Origin: Venturia oleaginea
Taxonomy: Eukaryota; Ascomycota; Dothideomycetes; Venturiales; Venturiaceae
DNA: 64,000 nt
Assembly: GCA_013176395.1 (NCBI GenBank)
Contig: JABMLP010000009.1
Coordinates: 558,001 to 622,000 of the forward strand
Reading direction: 5' to 3'
Under the pieces are notes generated by a model. The model saw only the letters and a list, made by a program, of their open reading frames with translations, was not told the DNA's origin and made no database searches. The first letter of the stretch is position 1, and each line of letters opens with the position of its first letter. The translations under genes were made by a program, and so were the position numbers. Positions 20,814-32,996 of this stretch are shown piece by piece.

Positions 20814-21399
20814 TCACTCGACTGAAAAACCACGACAAGGATACCGAGTATCATCACCCAGTAACAACCCAGCTAGCATATATCTGAGAAAGACCAGAAT
20901 AAGGCCTAGGCCAAGGTATGTGCCGAGAGCCGAGATGGGACGTTGCATAACATAGTAGGTATCTTTTGAGATGGGAGTGGGAAGCGAGATTTTTAGTGGA
21001 GCGAGGAGTGCAGTGGGGGATTCACGTGAAGTTGTGGGAGTGGGTGGCTTTGATCTTGTTGGGCGTGGTGCGCGAGGGGATGACGATGGAGTTGGGGTTG
21101 GGTTCTGAGGGCGGTCAGTGTTGGGGAGGAAAGTTTGTCAACCCGCTGTGTAGAAGGAAGGACGGGAGGGAGACGGTATGACGTCCAAATAAAATATGCT
21201 CTGTGCTCTCGCGCGTACTGAGGAAAGACCTGGAGCGACACGTTTCGTTAACGAGATCACGCCACATTTCAACACCAGAGATCAGGATGCGAGGATTGAT
21301 GGGGAAAAAAATTGATGTCGCGATGCTGTATGATACTAAGGTAGAATATACCATTATGCCAATTCCCAAATATTCCCCCAAAACACCAAACTGAGCCAT
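20814..21399 (-). CDS. Possible small membrane protein, two exons
   Basis: The ATG at 21399 opens MAQFGVLGEYLGIGIM, with a hydrophobic helix and FFPINPRILISGVEMW. A downstream segment begins after a CTCAG acceptor near 21110 and reads NPTPTPSSSPRAPRPTRSK, a proline-rich stretch, then YVMQRPISALGTYLGLGLI and another helix, ending at the TGA at 20814. A donor GTACGC near 21220 would link them, but the phase was not verified. A different frame near 20830-20880 also reads as a helix (MILGILVVVF), so the 3' part may be spliced differently or decayed. The gene is convergent in layout with nothing known. Family unknown; treat as tentative. Confidence 0.3.
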
Positions 21400-21412
21400 T
21401 GCAATACAATCT

Positions 21413-22543
21413 CTAAACGTGCCTTGATTGTAAGTGCTGCAAGGCCGGGTGCTCAAAGTCGTAAATAACCTCCACCTCGCACTTGCCCGACTTCTCATTC
21501 CACCTGCGAATAGTGTGAAGAGGCCGCTTCGGGTTGCTAGGACTTTCCGGCATGGGGATAAATTCTGGTGTCATCGGTACCTCCTTGAAACAGTACCCCG
21601 GATGGAAAATGGTGAGGAGGAGACCTGCAATTGTGACTGGCAAAGATTCGAACCACATTACGTATTTTTCTGTAGACATGAGCTCGCCTTTCCACCCTTC
21701 TGCGAGTTCGGCGACGCGGTAGACAGAGCGGAAGAAAATCAGAACAGCGGAAACAGCGAGAAAGTAAAGAAGATATCTGAAGCGCTTGCTTTGGCGGAGA
21801 CGGAGGGCCGCAGGATCTTCGTTCATGGCGGAGGCTCCATCTCTTTTCTTTGCTTTTATTGTGCGGAAGGCGAAGTCGGTGGACAGAGCGAGGAATAATA
21901 GGAGGGTGAAGGCCTGGAATGAGAGTCCGGCAATCATTGTGTAGTTTCCTGGATCGGGCATCTTTTCGTCTTGGGCGAGACTTGCTGCCCATGCACCACC
22001 ACCACCTTGGAGCACGAGGGAGACGACGTCGCAACCGATGAAGATGCGTGGAATCCACAAGGGAGGGATGCGGGAGTTTTGTCCGCCGAAGGTGAGGACG
22101 ATTTGCTGCAAGGAGAAGTAGATACCAGCGGCATAGAATGCTGGAGCCAATGTGAGGCAAGTAAGTTGAGTAATGAATGAAAGCTGTCAATGCTGTTAGT
22201 GACGTTGGATCTGGATATACTTGTCGCAGCTTACATCACTGAATGGGTACGAATTTGCGTATATCCTCGCAATGAATCCCAGTACCTCCATTGCTGAGCC
22301 AACAAACACCATTGCCGTGTACTTTCTGAACCGCCGCGTCCATATCCCTATCGCCAGGACAGCGAGAGTGAAGAGTCCCATAAAGAGAGCAAAGGTTCCA
22401 TTTTCAGGTATCGACGGTCGGTATCCCCAGTACGAGAGCACCATCGGGCATGTTTGGAGGGTACATGCTGCCCGACACGCCTTCCGCTCCGGTGAAGTTC
22501 CTTTCAGACATCTGATCTGGGCAGCGAAACCTGAGTTCCCCAT
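21413..22543 (-). CDS. RTA1-like seven-helix membrane protein
   Basis: Exons 22235-22543 and 21413-22183 (359 residues); the phase-0 intron of 51 nt has GTAAGC, CTAACAG and GACAG. The spliced protein has a luminal cysteine-containing N-terminus (RCLKGTSPERKACRAACTLQTC) and seven hydrophobic helices. Family motifs include FKYTAMVFVGSAMEVLGFIAR-like and LAPAFYAAGIYF around the splice, FIGCDVVSLVLQGGGGAW, FFRSVYRVAE and a final IFHPGYCF. RTA1/RTM1/RSB1 proteins are plasma-membrane or vacuolar proteins linked to resistance to sterol-biosynthesis inhibitors and aminocholesterol and to sphingoid-base export. The C-terminus is cytosolic and polar. Substrate here is unknown. The ATG at 22543 was chosen because it is followed by conserved-type sequence; no signal peptide is apparent. 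Confidence 0.88.
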
Positions 22544-25500
22544 GTTGTTGTTGAAGGGGAGTGGACTGGAGAGACGGAGCTTGAGGATGCAAGCTGAATA
22601 TACGACCGTACCGATAGATGGAAGCTGATTGTTCGGAACCGGCGTCTCAGTGTCTGAGAAAGAGAGTTTACTTAAGAAGGATCGACACAGTGGGCTACCT
22701 GTAGCTGATATTGATGCAATTGTCGCAGACAGAATCCAATTGCCCACACGGACTCCAGGTCATAGGCGGCATTAGAATAAATTGGCCATAGTTTTGACAG
22801 CGAACAGCGGTAGGGGATGAGGATTTTTGCGGGGTCCCGTCGGCAAATCTCTTCAAGCTCATTCGTGTCGCCCTCATGAATTTGGGTTCCATGTTTGGCC
22901 TTTCCCCTATACTGCAATATAAGTTGTTTCGTGGTGTGGGAGGGAGTGCTTGTAAAGCGAGATTGATGTTTGACCTTTGGAGGGCCGAGCGGGAATGACC
23001 AGGCTTTTTTGGGCATACCTAACGCCACATCTGCTCCGGATTTGCTCAACTCCAAACACAGACGAGAAAATGACGACGTCCATTGGAGAACTGCCTGGCG
23101 AAGCCGGATCATGGGTACCCTAGGGCTTGCACTCTCTGCATTGGGACTCCAGAGCCATCAGACGGCCATATGGGCACCTTAACCACGACCTGACAGATTC
23201 AGACCAAGACTAGCATGCTTACTTCTGCGTTCTGGAGTCATGGTCTTCAGGAAACCCGGTCCGCGTGATCCCGTTTTCTGCTCGATCAAGGGTGAACAGA
23301 CATTTCAATTTCTGTACATTGCTAGAGGGACGAAGGATGTCCGCGAGGGAGGGTATCTCCCCGGATGGGCCATGGTCTGTCTCTTCCTAGTCTTAAAATC
23401 CACGGAGCCTCGTCCTCCTGCGATTAGGCTCTGCATCCAGCCTTAACAGAGGTGAGAAGATGCTTTCCGTAGTAGCTATTACAGAGAAGATTAACTGTTC
23501 GAAACATCAGGTTCGTGACTAGCAAGACTATGTTTGTAGCACGAAACATGTTTTGAGAATCACTTTCCCGTGAGGTGGATCTGGTGTTATTTGGATTTAC
23601 TCCGTGCGGATCATCTAATCGTTCTCCAATCAACCTTGAAAAAGCTTCTACATACTCTCGCTGAACAGGGCCCTGAGAAAAGATCAAGGCATGGCCAAAC
23701 ACCATCACCTGTCTGGATACTCCATCGAAACGACAAGCCAGATTAAATGTCGAAAACATCATTGTTCAGAATCGGTAGGCGAATTGCCTTATTCAAGTTG
23801 GTTCCATTTGAGCAATTCATCTAAATGGTTCTCCAATTCCGTCACGAGGCATTGTACCTGAAGAACCCAAGGATGAACGACAAGGAAGAAAATTCATTTG
23901 TCCCCACGAAGGATCATGCCACAGTACCCAAACTGTGCAGAGCCTAGTCTGTTCAAGAAATTGCAGATGAATCCTCCTCCACAGATATAATTGGATAGAA
24001 GCGGGGAGGCCACGGCTGCGGATCAGGTCTGCAATGGTGATCACACAGATCCACACGGGGGATGTTGAGTCAGCCTAAGTTTTGATTGTAAAGAAGCGAC
24101 CGGTAGCACGTACCGAGAGGTCTGAACTGCTAGGATGAAGGATAGCAAAGAGATGCGGTGGATGTTGGTGGGGCAAGATCAAGGACGAGGGAGTTTGGAT
24201 TTTTGTGGACTCTGTTGTTTCTAGGTTCGGTATTTCCAGGTTCCAAATGAATGAAAATTGGTAGATTTCTGGAAGGACCTAGCTTGATTATTGCTGTTCT
24301 CCACAAAGCCCAGCGATTTCACTTGGGAGGCTGGACAGACTGACGACGTGCCTGGTGGCTGACGAAATTTACTAATAATGGATAAAGAAAGATCGCCTCA
24401 GAGTTTTTCCGGTTGTTTCAACCCACTCTTTGCAGGTGATTATAATCCACAGATTTACAACATTCTGTGCCTTGTCGATGAACGTCACAACTTTCCTAAC
24501 TTACCTAACTTAGGCAAGCAATGAGAGACTCGTTGTGCGAAGTCCCGCAACAAGTGCAGTTTATTCACGGGTTCAGCGATAGCTGTGACGCTTAGAAAAA
24601 CACGCTTTTCGGTCTCAGAAGCGATTCTTTCTTTCATCCCAGTCAGACGCTGGCCCCTGTGAAGATATTCAAAGGTAGAATAAGGAGCGCAGTTGGCGGT
24701 CAATGTTTCGAAAATAGTCTCTGGGAAGATTATCCTGATGGTCTCGTAAAACCATACTAAGTGGATCTGGATGCCCAAGGACGGTATATCGAACCAAACG
24801 GATACGAGGTGGGTCTCTCACCATGGCGGCGAAGATGAATGGGCTGGCCAATGGAATATGTGAGTGCTTCGCTTAAGAAGGCGATGGTTTGTCTCTATTC
24901 TTTGGAGCAAACGCACTGAGCGGAGTGTGTAGCGCAAAGTCAACTCGAGATAGTTCTCAAAATACAGCTCTTGGAGCTTGAGCGCTTCGACTTTTGAGCT
25001 TTTATCTGGTTTGCATCAATTCGATCAGATTTCGGACAAGCGGCAATCCATTCATCTCCAGCGTAAACAACGTGTCGAAGAACCTGCCCTCGAGCAGTCC
25101 GTCGCAAGCGCATCCTCTCAAGTTCCCGGTGCTACTTGCTTTACGCGGAGTCCGAATTTGCTATTTGAATTTGAATGATCTGAGTGCTTGCCAAGGTACC
25201 TCTCAAAAAAATGAATAGGAGAAGGAAGGGCCTTTCTGGTCGGTTCGAACGACCAAATCTTTCACCGCTATATCCGGGGTCATAGTGCTTCATGTGGCGG
25301 GAAGTATCTACGGTGACGGTGAGATGGTTGAAAATGCGGCTCTGTTCGGCAGAAGAAATGTGTAGACTGCATCTCAGAAGCACGACATGAGGTGATTTTG
25401 ATGCATGAGCGGTGCTGGATCGTGATTCCTCCGGACTTCGGTAAATACCAAGTGGGTCCCATCATGAGAAAAATTGGTGTTAATCCGATGATTCGGGATT

Positions 25501-26133
25501 GGTAATGTTTCCATGCATTGGCATGCAGCGATGGCGCATCCGCAGATTCCGGTCTGCCAGTACGAGAAGTCCCGATCACGATGGCTGGCTATTGGATGGA
25601 GGAATCATCTGCTTGGCTGCCCAGTCTCCGAAGCAGTCTGGGCTCTGGACTCTGGATTCTGGATGCTTCAACTCAGCGGTCCTGGATGGAGATGATTAGG
25701 GACTTCTGCATAGTATAATATGGAAATTAATCTATGGGTGTTGCATGAATATTCGAAGTCCGAAAATGCTTTGATAAACGCTAGACAAAGCTTGATTAGC
25801 TCCCGTCCAATGACAACAGAACCAATGGCGTGGGTGGCTTCGAGCTGTGACGAGCAGGCACATGAGCTACCTTCAGCTGTGCTGTGCTGCTTACAGAGTT
25901 GGCCATCATATCCTTCTGCTGAACCATCTACCATCTGCCATCTACCTTCTACCGCAACTCCTTCTCCCTCTCCTCCACCTCCTCAACCCAACTGCCTCCC
26001 AGCACTAATCGCTGGATACACGTTCCTCAGCACCGCAGCACCGCAGGTTCGTCCGTTGCGCGGTCCGAGAAATCACGGCCGAATCCTGTCGTTACAATCA
26101 CAAACAAGCAGTTTGATACTGTAGAGTCTCACA
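22544..26133. other. Gene-poor 3.6 kb with possible F-box remnants
   Basis: No complete gene could be built. Minus-strand pieces look protein-like but change frame: 23424-23762 (VMVFGHALIFSQGPVQREYV), 24669-24851 (MASPFIFAAMVRDPPRIRLV) and 25141-25383 (SAEQSRIFNHLTVTVDTSRH). The last two resemble fragments of ascomycete F-box proteins, suggesting decayed genes, but they do not join. Confidence 0.3.
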
Positions 26134-26877
26134 ATGCGGCCTATCAACGAACTGCCCATGAGGTAAGAACACATGCTTCCCAATAACAAACCTTTCTAAG
26201 AGTAATCCCCACATGCTAATCCCAAGCTAACTCTATTTGCAGGCGTTTGACCCTCACTCTTGCAACTCTCGTCATGCTGGTCACGATACTATCTGCCTGC
26301 GCTGTCCAATATCTCCCCGACGAGCCCTTACACCTCCGCCGGAACATCACGTTATATACCATCTTTGTTTTCATCGTGTCTGGTCTGGGACTAGTGGGAG
26401 GCATACAGGTACGGATAATTACAGTTTGACGTGCATTGAGGCTACAGACTAACATCAACATAGCGCAATGCTACCCTAATAAACCTCTTCGCATCCCATC
26501 TCCTCCTCGACGCAATCCTCTACTTCATCCCTCGAGTCCTCCTCCTCAATATATCTTTCCAACTACCATCCGCCCTCTGCACAACCTCACCACCAATACC
26601 ACAAAAGGACATTCGCAACGACGCAGCCTATCGTGTCCGAAATGACACCTTTGCAGACCGCGCCTGGAGCACCGTTTCCAAAACCCAGTGGATAGCTGGC
26701 GAAAGTTGCTCCACATGGACGTGGGGAATTGAGCTCATATTTCTCATTGCCATGATGGTGGTGATGAGTGCGCAGGTTTGGTTGGCGCTAAGAGTCAGAC
26801 GATACGCTCTCTGGCTAGATCGCCAGGAGAAGCAGCAAGCGCGGCAAGCAAAGCTCCTGGAGAAAGAGACTTGCTAA
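26134..26877 (+). CDS. Tetraspan membrane protein, three exons
   Basis: Exons 26134-26162, 26243-26408 and 26464-26877 (202 residues). The introns are 80 nt (GTAAGA...GCTAACTC...GCAG) and 55 nt (GTACGG...ACTAACATC...TAG); all phases agree. Because the exons are short and lie in different frames, no long single frame reveals this gene. The protein starts MRPINELPMRRLTLTLAT, has helix 1 (about 11-31), helix 2 (TLYTIFVFIVSGLGLVGGI), helix 3 (LINLFASHLLLDAILYFIP), a luminal or external loop with several cysteines and glycosylation-type NIS and NDT sites, then helix 4 (ELIFLIAMMVVMSAQVWLAL) and a basic, Gln-rich cytosolic tail. The layout resembles fungal tetraspan proteins of unknown role. No closer name can be given. 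Confidence 0.7.
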
Positions 26878-27387
26878 TTGCTTTGGGTGGAAATGGACAC
26901 GTCTGATTTGGAGTTTCGCGCACAATGATACCATGAATTGGATGGACAGAGCCGGTGCTCATGAGATTGAAGAACTTTATGCCCTTGCGAGGTTACATTG
27001 ACCGAGCAGCATGAATGGCTGGTTGATTGATTACGAACGCAAACAATCCTTTTGATACCCAACGGCATAGGAGTAATACGGATAATGGTTGGCGCAGATT
27101 AGGATGGACGGTGGTTATTTGGTTGAAGATTTGAGAATATATCGTGGTCTCTATCCCATCCCATCAATGGATATGCTGCACGCATATATCCCTGTGAGAA
27201 CCTCTCTTATTCCCTACGACGTCATTAGCATTGATTGTACCTGCATGATGACAAAATTTCGACGCGTTAGAACAGCAATACGTGCCAACAGCTCATCTCA
27301 TTATCGATCGGAGATCGCGACGTTGATCGGTTTCTGTCAAAACTGTTTCCTTCCTACACTGCCAATAACAAACACCATCGATATGAT
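26878..27387. other. Intergenic between convergent genes
   Basis: 3' ends of two convergent genes; no distinct element seen. Confidence 0.4.
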
Positions 27388-28599
27388 CTATTCGGAATTC
27401 TCAAATCGAAAATGCAATTTCCGCAGTAAGGTGAAGGAAGGAAAAGAGAAGATGAGACACTTGCAGCAAGGCCGCCACCTCTCTATATATATATATAATA
27501 AATATGAAAGAAAGATGGTGTAGCTCGACTTACCAGTTTCCCATTCCCGAACCCAAACCCACAACCCTCCATCTCGATACCAAATCACGAATCGTCCCGG
27601 TTCCTGAGGGGAAATGTCATCGTCATCGTCGTCGGCTTCGATATCGACATCATCTCCTTCTGCAGAGATGTTGCCGGACTCGCCAGTTTCCTGTTTCTTC
27701 GACTCCGATTTCGATACCGGATTATTTCCACCGTGTCCTTGCGCTATTCTGATATACACCTCGATCTGGACGAGGGCGCAGTCGGCGCAGCCGGTGCAGT
27801 GTGGACAGGATCCCCACAGTACCATTCGCTGGCAGAATTGTGACATTGATTCTTGGGTTTCGCCTGGTTCGGATCTAGCGAAGGATTTGGTGGGGAGGGG
27901 GGGTGGTGTATTGGTTTTTTTGCAATGGAGGCAGAGGAGGCTTGGTATACCGTACCACCCAGGTGCTAAGGTTGGGAAGAGCGCTGGTAGTGGAATACTC
28001 TGGATGGGATATTTGCCCGTGTATTCGCGGTGGTGGGAAGGGGGAGAGGAAGAGGCGGTGGATGGAGGGTTAGATATTAAATGCACGAAACTTCCTCTAT
28101 GCCATCCGCATATTTCTGAGGGGAGGGTGATCATACCCGGTCCGCCCATATCATCGACTCCTGCTTCTAATAAATTTAAAGACATGCTCTCCTCCTTTTC
28201 GCGACTCTCTTCCATCGTTTCTGTGGGGAGAGGAAGCCAGGGGTTGCCGAAGAGGGAGGTTGGATACCATTGTTCACAATATCGACAGTATCTTCTATTC
28301 TGCCGCTTCTTGGCGTAGTCGAGATAGGAGGTTATTGCCCTTCGACCGCAAGGTGTAAGGGCAGCGAGGTTCGAGGTGGAAATAGTGCATTTTGAGGCCG
28401 CGAGGGTGGGGAGGTTTAGGCAGAGTTTTCGTGAGGTAAGGAAGAGGGCGAGTTTAGCTGCTGGTTGGAGTTGTGAGTGGATTATGAGGAGGATTTCTGG
28501 TGGGAGGGTGGTCAGGGTTGGTTGTTGTTTTGGTTTTGAAGGCGTGGTGGTTGGAATTGGGGTGTCTTGGAGCGTGGATTCTGCTTGAGTTTCCGCCAT
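27388..28599 (-). CDS. F-box protein with cysteine-rich segment
   Basis: The ATG at 28599 starts MAETQAESTLQDTPIP. An F-box follows at about residues 29-70 (LTTLPPEILLIIHSQLQPAA, LFLTSRKLC), so the protein probably recruits a target to an SCF ubiquitin ligase. Downstream are cysteine clusters (RYCRYCEQWYP, LLCLHCKKTN, CPHCTGCADCAL) that could bind zinc and an acidic run (EADDDDDDIS). A 51-nt intron-like segment (27483-27533, GTAAGT...ATATAG) interrupts the 3' part; it is a multiple of three and open, so the frame reads through whether or not it is removed (403 or 386 residues). Its transmembrane-like peptide (TIFLSYLLYIYI) is odd for this family, so I favour splicing. The substrate is unknown. 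Confidence 0.75.
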   Translation of the reverse strand: MAETQAESTLQDTPIPTTTPSKPKQQPTLTTLPPEILLIIHSQLQPAAKLALFLTSRKLCLNLPTLAASKCTISTSNLAALTPCGRRAITSYLDYAKKRQNRRYCRYCEQWYPTSLFGNPWLPLPTETMEESREKEESMSLNLLEAGVDDMGGPGMITLPSEICGWHRGSFVHLISNPPSTASSSPPSHHREYTGKYPIQSIPLPALFPTLAPGWYGIPSLLCLHCKKTNTPPPLPTKSFARSEPGETQESMSQFCQRMVLWGSCPHCTGCADCALVQIEVYIRIAQGHGGNNPVSKSESKKQETGESGNISAEGDDVDIEADDDDDDISPQEPGRFVIWYRDGGLWVWVREWETGKSSYTIFLSYLLYIYIERWRPCCKCLIFSFPSFTLLRKLHFRFENSE

Positions 28600-31565
28600 G
28601 TTTGCTCTTGAAACCGACTTGTGGTGTGGTTGATTTGTGTATATAGTTAGGATTTGTGGTAAAAAGTTGACAGCGGTGTATAAAGAGTGAGCTCGCACAT
28701 GGCAGTGAGGTTCTCTATAAAGGAAAAGGATAGGGCGTGACGTGCTGTGTGGTCAAGGTGTGGCTGTTCTGGGGATGATATGCCGTGCTGTGTCGCAAAC
28801 AGAAAGAAAATAAAACGCCTCAAGTGATAGGTCGAGTCCTGTTTGTGTTTGAATTGATCCTTTGTCCCTGATCGAGGGCTGTGTGAATGAGTAGATGCTG
28901 ATGGTATCAAATGACTTGACTTGTATAACGCGCTGACCAGTTAGCCTAACTGATTACCGAGGCGAGTAAGCGTGAATCTGTAAGTTAAAACCACATCGAC
29001 AACGCCTAAATAGTAGATGTAGTACGAGTGGGCAAATGAATAGCAGTGTAAAATCAAACGAGATTGAGGAAAGGCAAGGAAAACCTCATCAGAAGAGAAA
29101 TACTTTGATGATGCTGGATCGAGTGCCAGACTGTTCACGCATCGCCTTCGATAGCTCACATCTACCAACGCGTTGATTCGAGGCGAGAGCTCAGATCCGT
29201 CCTGTGAAGGCCGGTTTAAGGTGTGATGTTTGCCATCCTCCTTCACGACGTGCCCATGACTTGTTGGTGTGACATCTAGGATAATGAGGTCGATCATGAG
29301 TTACTTCCAACGACAGTGAACGGCTAGAAGTCTAGTTAGCAGTTTCGAGTATGTTTGTGCCAAGCTAAGTGAAGGTTGTCCAACATGATGGAGAGAGAAA
29401 CAAGATGCCGAAACTCGGAAGACATGGTCCGAGATTGGCCCTAATGATTTTTGGTGAAGGAAATGAGAAATTGAGAAATTATACCCGCGAAGTGCAACAA
29501 AGATGATTGAGATATGACTCGGGACTGGCTCAAAGCAGAAACAAAGCATCATGTGGTGGATGAGGTTGAGGTACGAAAGAGGGACGTTAGTGAAACCCGG
29601 AAACGGCAAGACTATGGAGAGGCCTTCTAGAACCCCAATAATGTCCTCTTTGTGGTACGAACATCGTTGTACCAACCTGCAAGCTGTACTTGCATGCACG
29701 ATGAACCCCACATGATGGAAGATGAAGCACGCTCCCGTCGCAAAGCAAGACAACGGCAGACATGCCGAATGGAGATTCCGACTCCTCTTCTTGGTGTCTC
29801 TCGGTAAGCATCATGTCGTACTGTGGAGAGTTCTTCCTCATGCAGCCAGCCTGCCACGCGCTATTTCCAGCAGTGCTCATCGCGCCGAGCCGGACCGAGT
29901 TCAACCGCTCTTTGTTGTTGTCAGGTGAGAGACACTGTGGGCACCTCGAATATGCATTTTCCCCGGTGAAGCGCTTGAACCGCAATAGCAGCGCACTAAC
30001 TTGCACAAAATGCGGGGGCTTATCTATCATACTCACTCTGAAATGTTCTATATTAAGGAGGCGTTATCCGGACTGATGGATGCTTTGAATTGCTTCGCGA
30101 TAGATTTCAGACGGGCCTCGTGCTGTAGGATGGACGGGCCTCGTGCTGTAGGATGATACAGAGCCATGTGAAGGTGTGGGCTGCATCCATCCATGTCTCC
30201 TCGCAGTGGTTGTGCCTGTAGGCCGGAGAAGGGTGCGGAGCAACGTGGGCGATTCTTCATGTTCATGTCGATTATTGTGAGAAAAGCAGGCGAGTCCGTG
30301 GGTGTTCTCTGGTCTTTACTTCTTTCCGCATGTGTATCAGGCTAGGCGAAGGAAGTGGGGGATGATGGATCAATATCGTCCACCACAACGGATAGAGAGA
30401 TCAGCTTGGGAGCGTGGAGGGAGCAGACTTGGATGGCATTGGGTGTATGCAAGTATCAAGCTCGAGCTCACTCTCTGCCTGCACACTGCGGGGTCGTTTG
30501 CATCTGCCGATGAACTGTCGCGGGAGAAGCTACTCCTTTGGAGTCGGTTGACTTGTCACGTTCCCAAAGATTGATCATGGAGTGCTCAATATTCGGCTGA
30601 GGGGAACGGACAAAGATTTTGTAGGTAAGATAGTTTGCAACACCACGAGCAAATGCTATCCAGCAGCATAAGCAAGAGTTGGTAGCTTAAGACGGCCCGA
30701 GCTGATGCAGTCCGCTTGTGCTTCGTGCAGGGAAGGAATCAGTCCTTCGTCAAGATTCGCCTGCTCCATGCCGAACCTCTCGCTAACGTCTTTCCTTTAG
30801 CGCCCCAGTGATTCTGATTGGGAAAAAAGGAAAGCGGCGATGGGGGGGGAACGTCATTTGATTGAGTTGTGGGCTTGCATCATGGACAAGCGATGCTCGA
30901 TCGAACAGCGTCTGGCTTCGTTGATGGCGATGTGACGCTGCGGATGGGAATTGGACTCTAGCCTTTGGCTCTCCTAAATATCAGATCGCTCCGGCCGAGC
31001 GTTCCAAAAGAAGAATTGGGAGATTCGTGATTAAACCAACCGATTTTGCGGAAATTACTCTCCCAGCACTAGCCACCACTCTGCGTCCGGCTGCAGTGGA
31101 GACTGAAGTGCTGTGACCGTGTCAATTGTCTACAAGTCCCTCCCCTCCTCTGTACACACGCACCTTATTTCTCCCTCTGCTTTACTGCATATTCCATGCG
31201 TGCAGCTGCTGCTTGACTCCCAATTCCCATTCCCGTCACTTCAAACCGGCCCAACTCCTCGGTAAGTCAGCTCTCCAGACTCCCGTCCCACGCTCCAAGC
31301 ACGAGGGTCCACAGACCAAAACTTTTCCTCGGACAGTTCCGTCGACTACTTCTTCACCACTTTCCCTCACGAACCTGTTGAGGAGCGCTGCTGTGTCTTT
31401 TCTGTGGCCCCATTTCTGAAGTGCTCCTGCGATCAGCCCTTTGTTTGAGCCTGTCAAATACGAAATCAATTCGCGGAAGAGACTCCACCCTGACAATTTA
31501 CATAGAGACACCCACTCCCGACCCACCCTCAGCCCATCTTTTGAGTTGGAGGTACCGTTGCAATC
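28600..31565. other. Long intergenic region, no gene built
   Basis: Nearly 3 kb with only overlapping short frames on both strands (such as 29301-30036 minus) that lack protein-like patterns. A tandem duplication of about 22 bp (GACGGGCCTCGTGCTGTAGG) lies at 30112-30156. The last 450 bp are C/T-rich and probably the long 5' untranslated region of the next gene. Confidence 0.45.
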
Positions 31566-32996
31566 ATGTCCTACTACGAGAACCAAGCCTCATGGCCTGC
31601 GCCCAACCGTCAACCGTCTTGGGAACAGCCGGCACCTCCTTCGCGGTCCGGTAAGAATTTGCGCCTGGGAAGACATCGTCTCGTAAAGGAAGGACTAATC
31701 CGTGGTTACAGGCACATCGTCTGTTGGTGCTCGTGAAGAAGTTAACTCTTTTACCTACCAGTTTGCGGGTACGTTGCGCTTACGCTCCGGCTATCTGCAT
31801 TTCCACGTTGCCATCTGAGATGCGATCCGATCGGACCAATTCATACAATATCTGAGATGGTGGTAGAGAGTATGATGGATCAGAGACTAACAATGTCTCG
31901 ATAGAGGTCGAGCGGGCCATAGATAACCTGGTCAAGAGCGGGAAGATGCCGTTTGGCTTCAGCGGTACGTAAATCCCTCTACACAACCACACATCATCAC
32001 ATGATGCATTTCCTAATCCAGCAATCCATCACAGGGACCCCCCCCCCCGCCGTATCTCGTCACCCGTCCGTCAGCGAATTCGATGCCATGCGCCCACAAT
32101 CTGGTGGTAACCTGCAGAGTTACTATCAAAACCAAAGGTTTGGGCCTCGGCAGGGCGATCAAGACCAAATGATGCAGGCGAAGCGCAGAATGGCAGCTCA
32201 GCGCGAGCGTGAGCTTCGCAATTATCACCAGGAGCAGCAGTACCAGAAGCACTCCACTGGGCCAAAGTCTGATCGTTCCATGAGCCCTAACACAGCCATG
32301 TCCGAAGACGAGCGTCGTGAACTCATTGCTCGCCAGCACCGTGCACTGTACGGTAACGATTCCTCCCTCTATCCCGAACAGACCTCACGTCCCGTTAGCC
32401 AAGATGCTCGAGTAGCACCAACTCTAGGCGTCCGAGGCAATTCTCCGCTAGCATACGATCCCTTCGGTCTGCAAGGCCAGAACAACCCCGGCGAACCCGC
32501 AGTCCAGATGCCACCCCGCGGCAGTGAGCAACAACAGCAGCAGCAAAACGGACAGTTCTCCGGGCCTAACAGCACCTCCTCTCCCTCTTCGAATCCTACA
32601 GCGAACTTCTCGCACCTAGAAAATGCTCAGCAATCGAGCCGTACATCCAACTCTTCGCCTGGTGGCTCACCACCTCGGGATGGGACTCAGAAGGGACAAA
32701 CTGGCAGCGCTAACCCAGCACCAATTGGGACTCGTCCCGCTGGAAATCAACAGCAAGGGCCACAGGGTCAAAATAACCTACAGAAGCGCTCGACGACCCC
32801 CCTTCCCTCCCCCTTAAGCTATGGATTTTCCGCAAATGACCAGCAGAACAACGAGCGCTCTACATCAGCGTCATCAAACCCTTCCAGCAGCGTCGCGGAT
32901 AAGGGCGTCCCAAGCGGACTAGGATGGGGCAGTAACAGCGGCGTCTGGGGCTCCTCCAAGAACTCTCTCGGAGTTCAAGCAAGCGTTTGGGGATAA
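31566..32996 (+). CDS. Conserved fungal disordered protein, four exons
   Basis: Exons 31566-31650, 31712-31768, 31905-31964 and 32035-32996 (387 residues). The introns are 61, 136 and 70 nt, all in phase 1 with GTAAGA or GTACG donors. The N-terminus reads MSYYENQASWPAPNRQPSW and has a short ordered block FAEVERAIDNLVKSGKMPF. A second conserved-looking block is charged (QAKRRMAAQRERELRNYH, DERRELIARQHRALYG). The rest is low-complexity Gln/Ser/Pro/Asn, and the end is GVWGSSKNSLGVQASVWG. I know proteins of this pattern only as conserved hypothetical proteins of filamentous ascomycetes. It is probably a cytosolic or nuclear scaffold; no enzymatic domain is visible. The small exons make the start dependent on splicing, but phases agree at all three joins. 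Confidence 0.8.

Noticed and set aside
25232..25260. tRNA T-arm-like hairpin (GGTCG GTTCGAA CGACC)
   Set aside because: No matching acceptor stem, anticodon arm or D-arm could be found around it.
27483..27533. Transmembrane helix in the F-box protein
   Set aside because: The hydrophobic peptide is encoded by a segment with perfect intron signals (GTAAGT...TATATAG) and AT-repeat content; splicing is more likely.
28941..30266. Cluster of minus-strand ORFs of 70-150 codons
   Set aside because: They overlap each other in different frames and none shows a domain, signal or consistent composition.
31126..31419. Plus-strand 97-codon ORF upstream of the conserved disordered protein
   Set aside because: C/T-rich leader sequence; no domain, and it overlaps likely 5' untranslated sequence.
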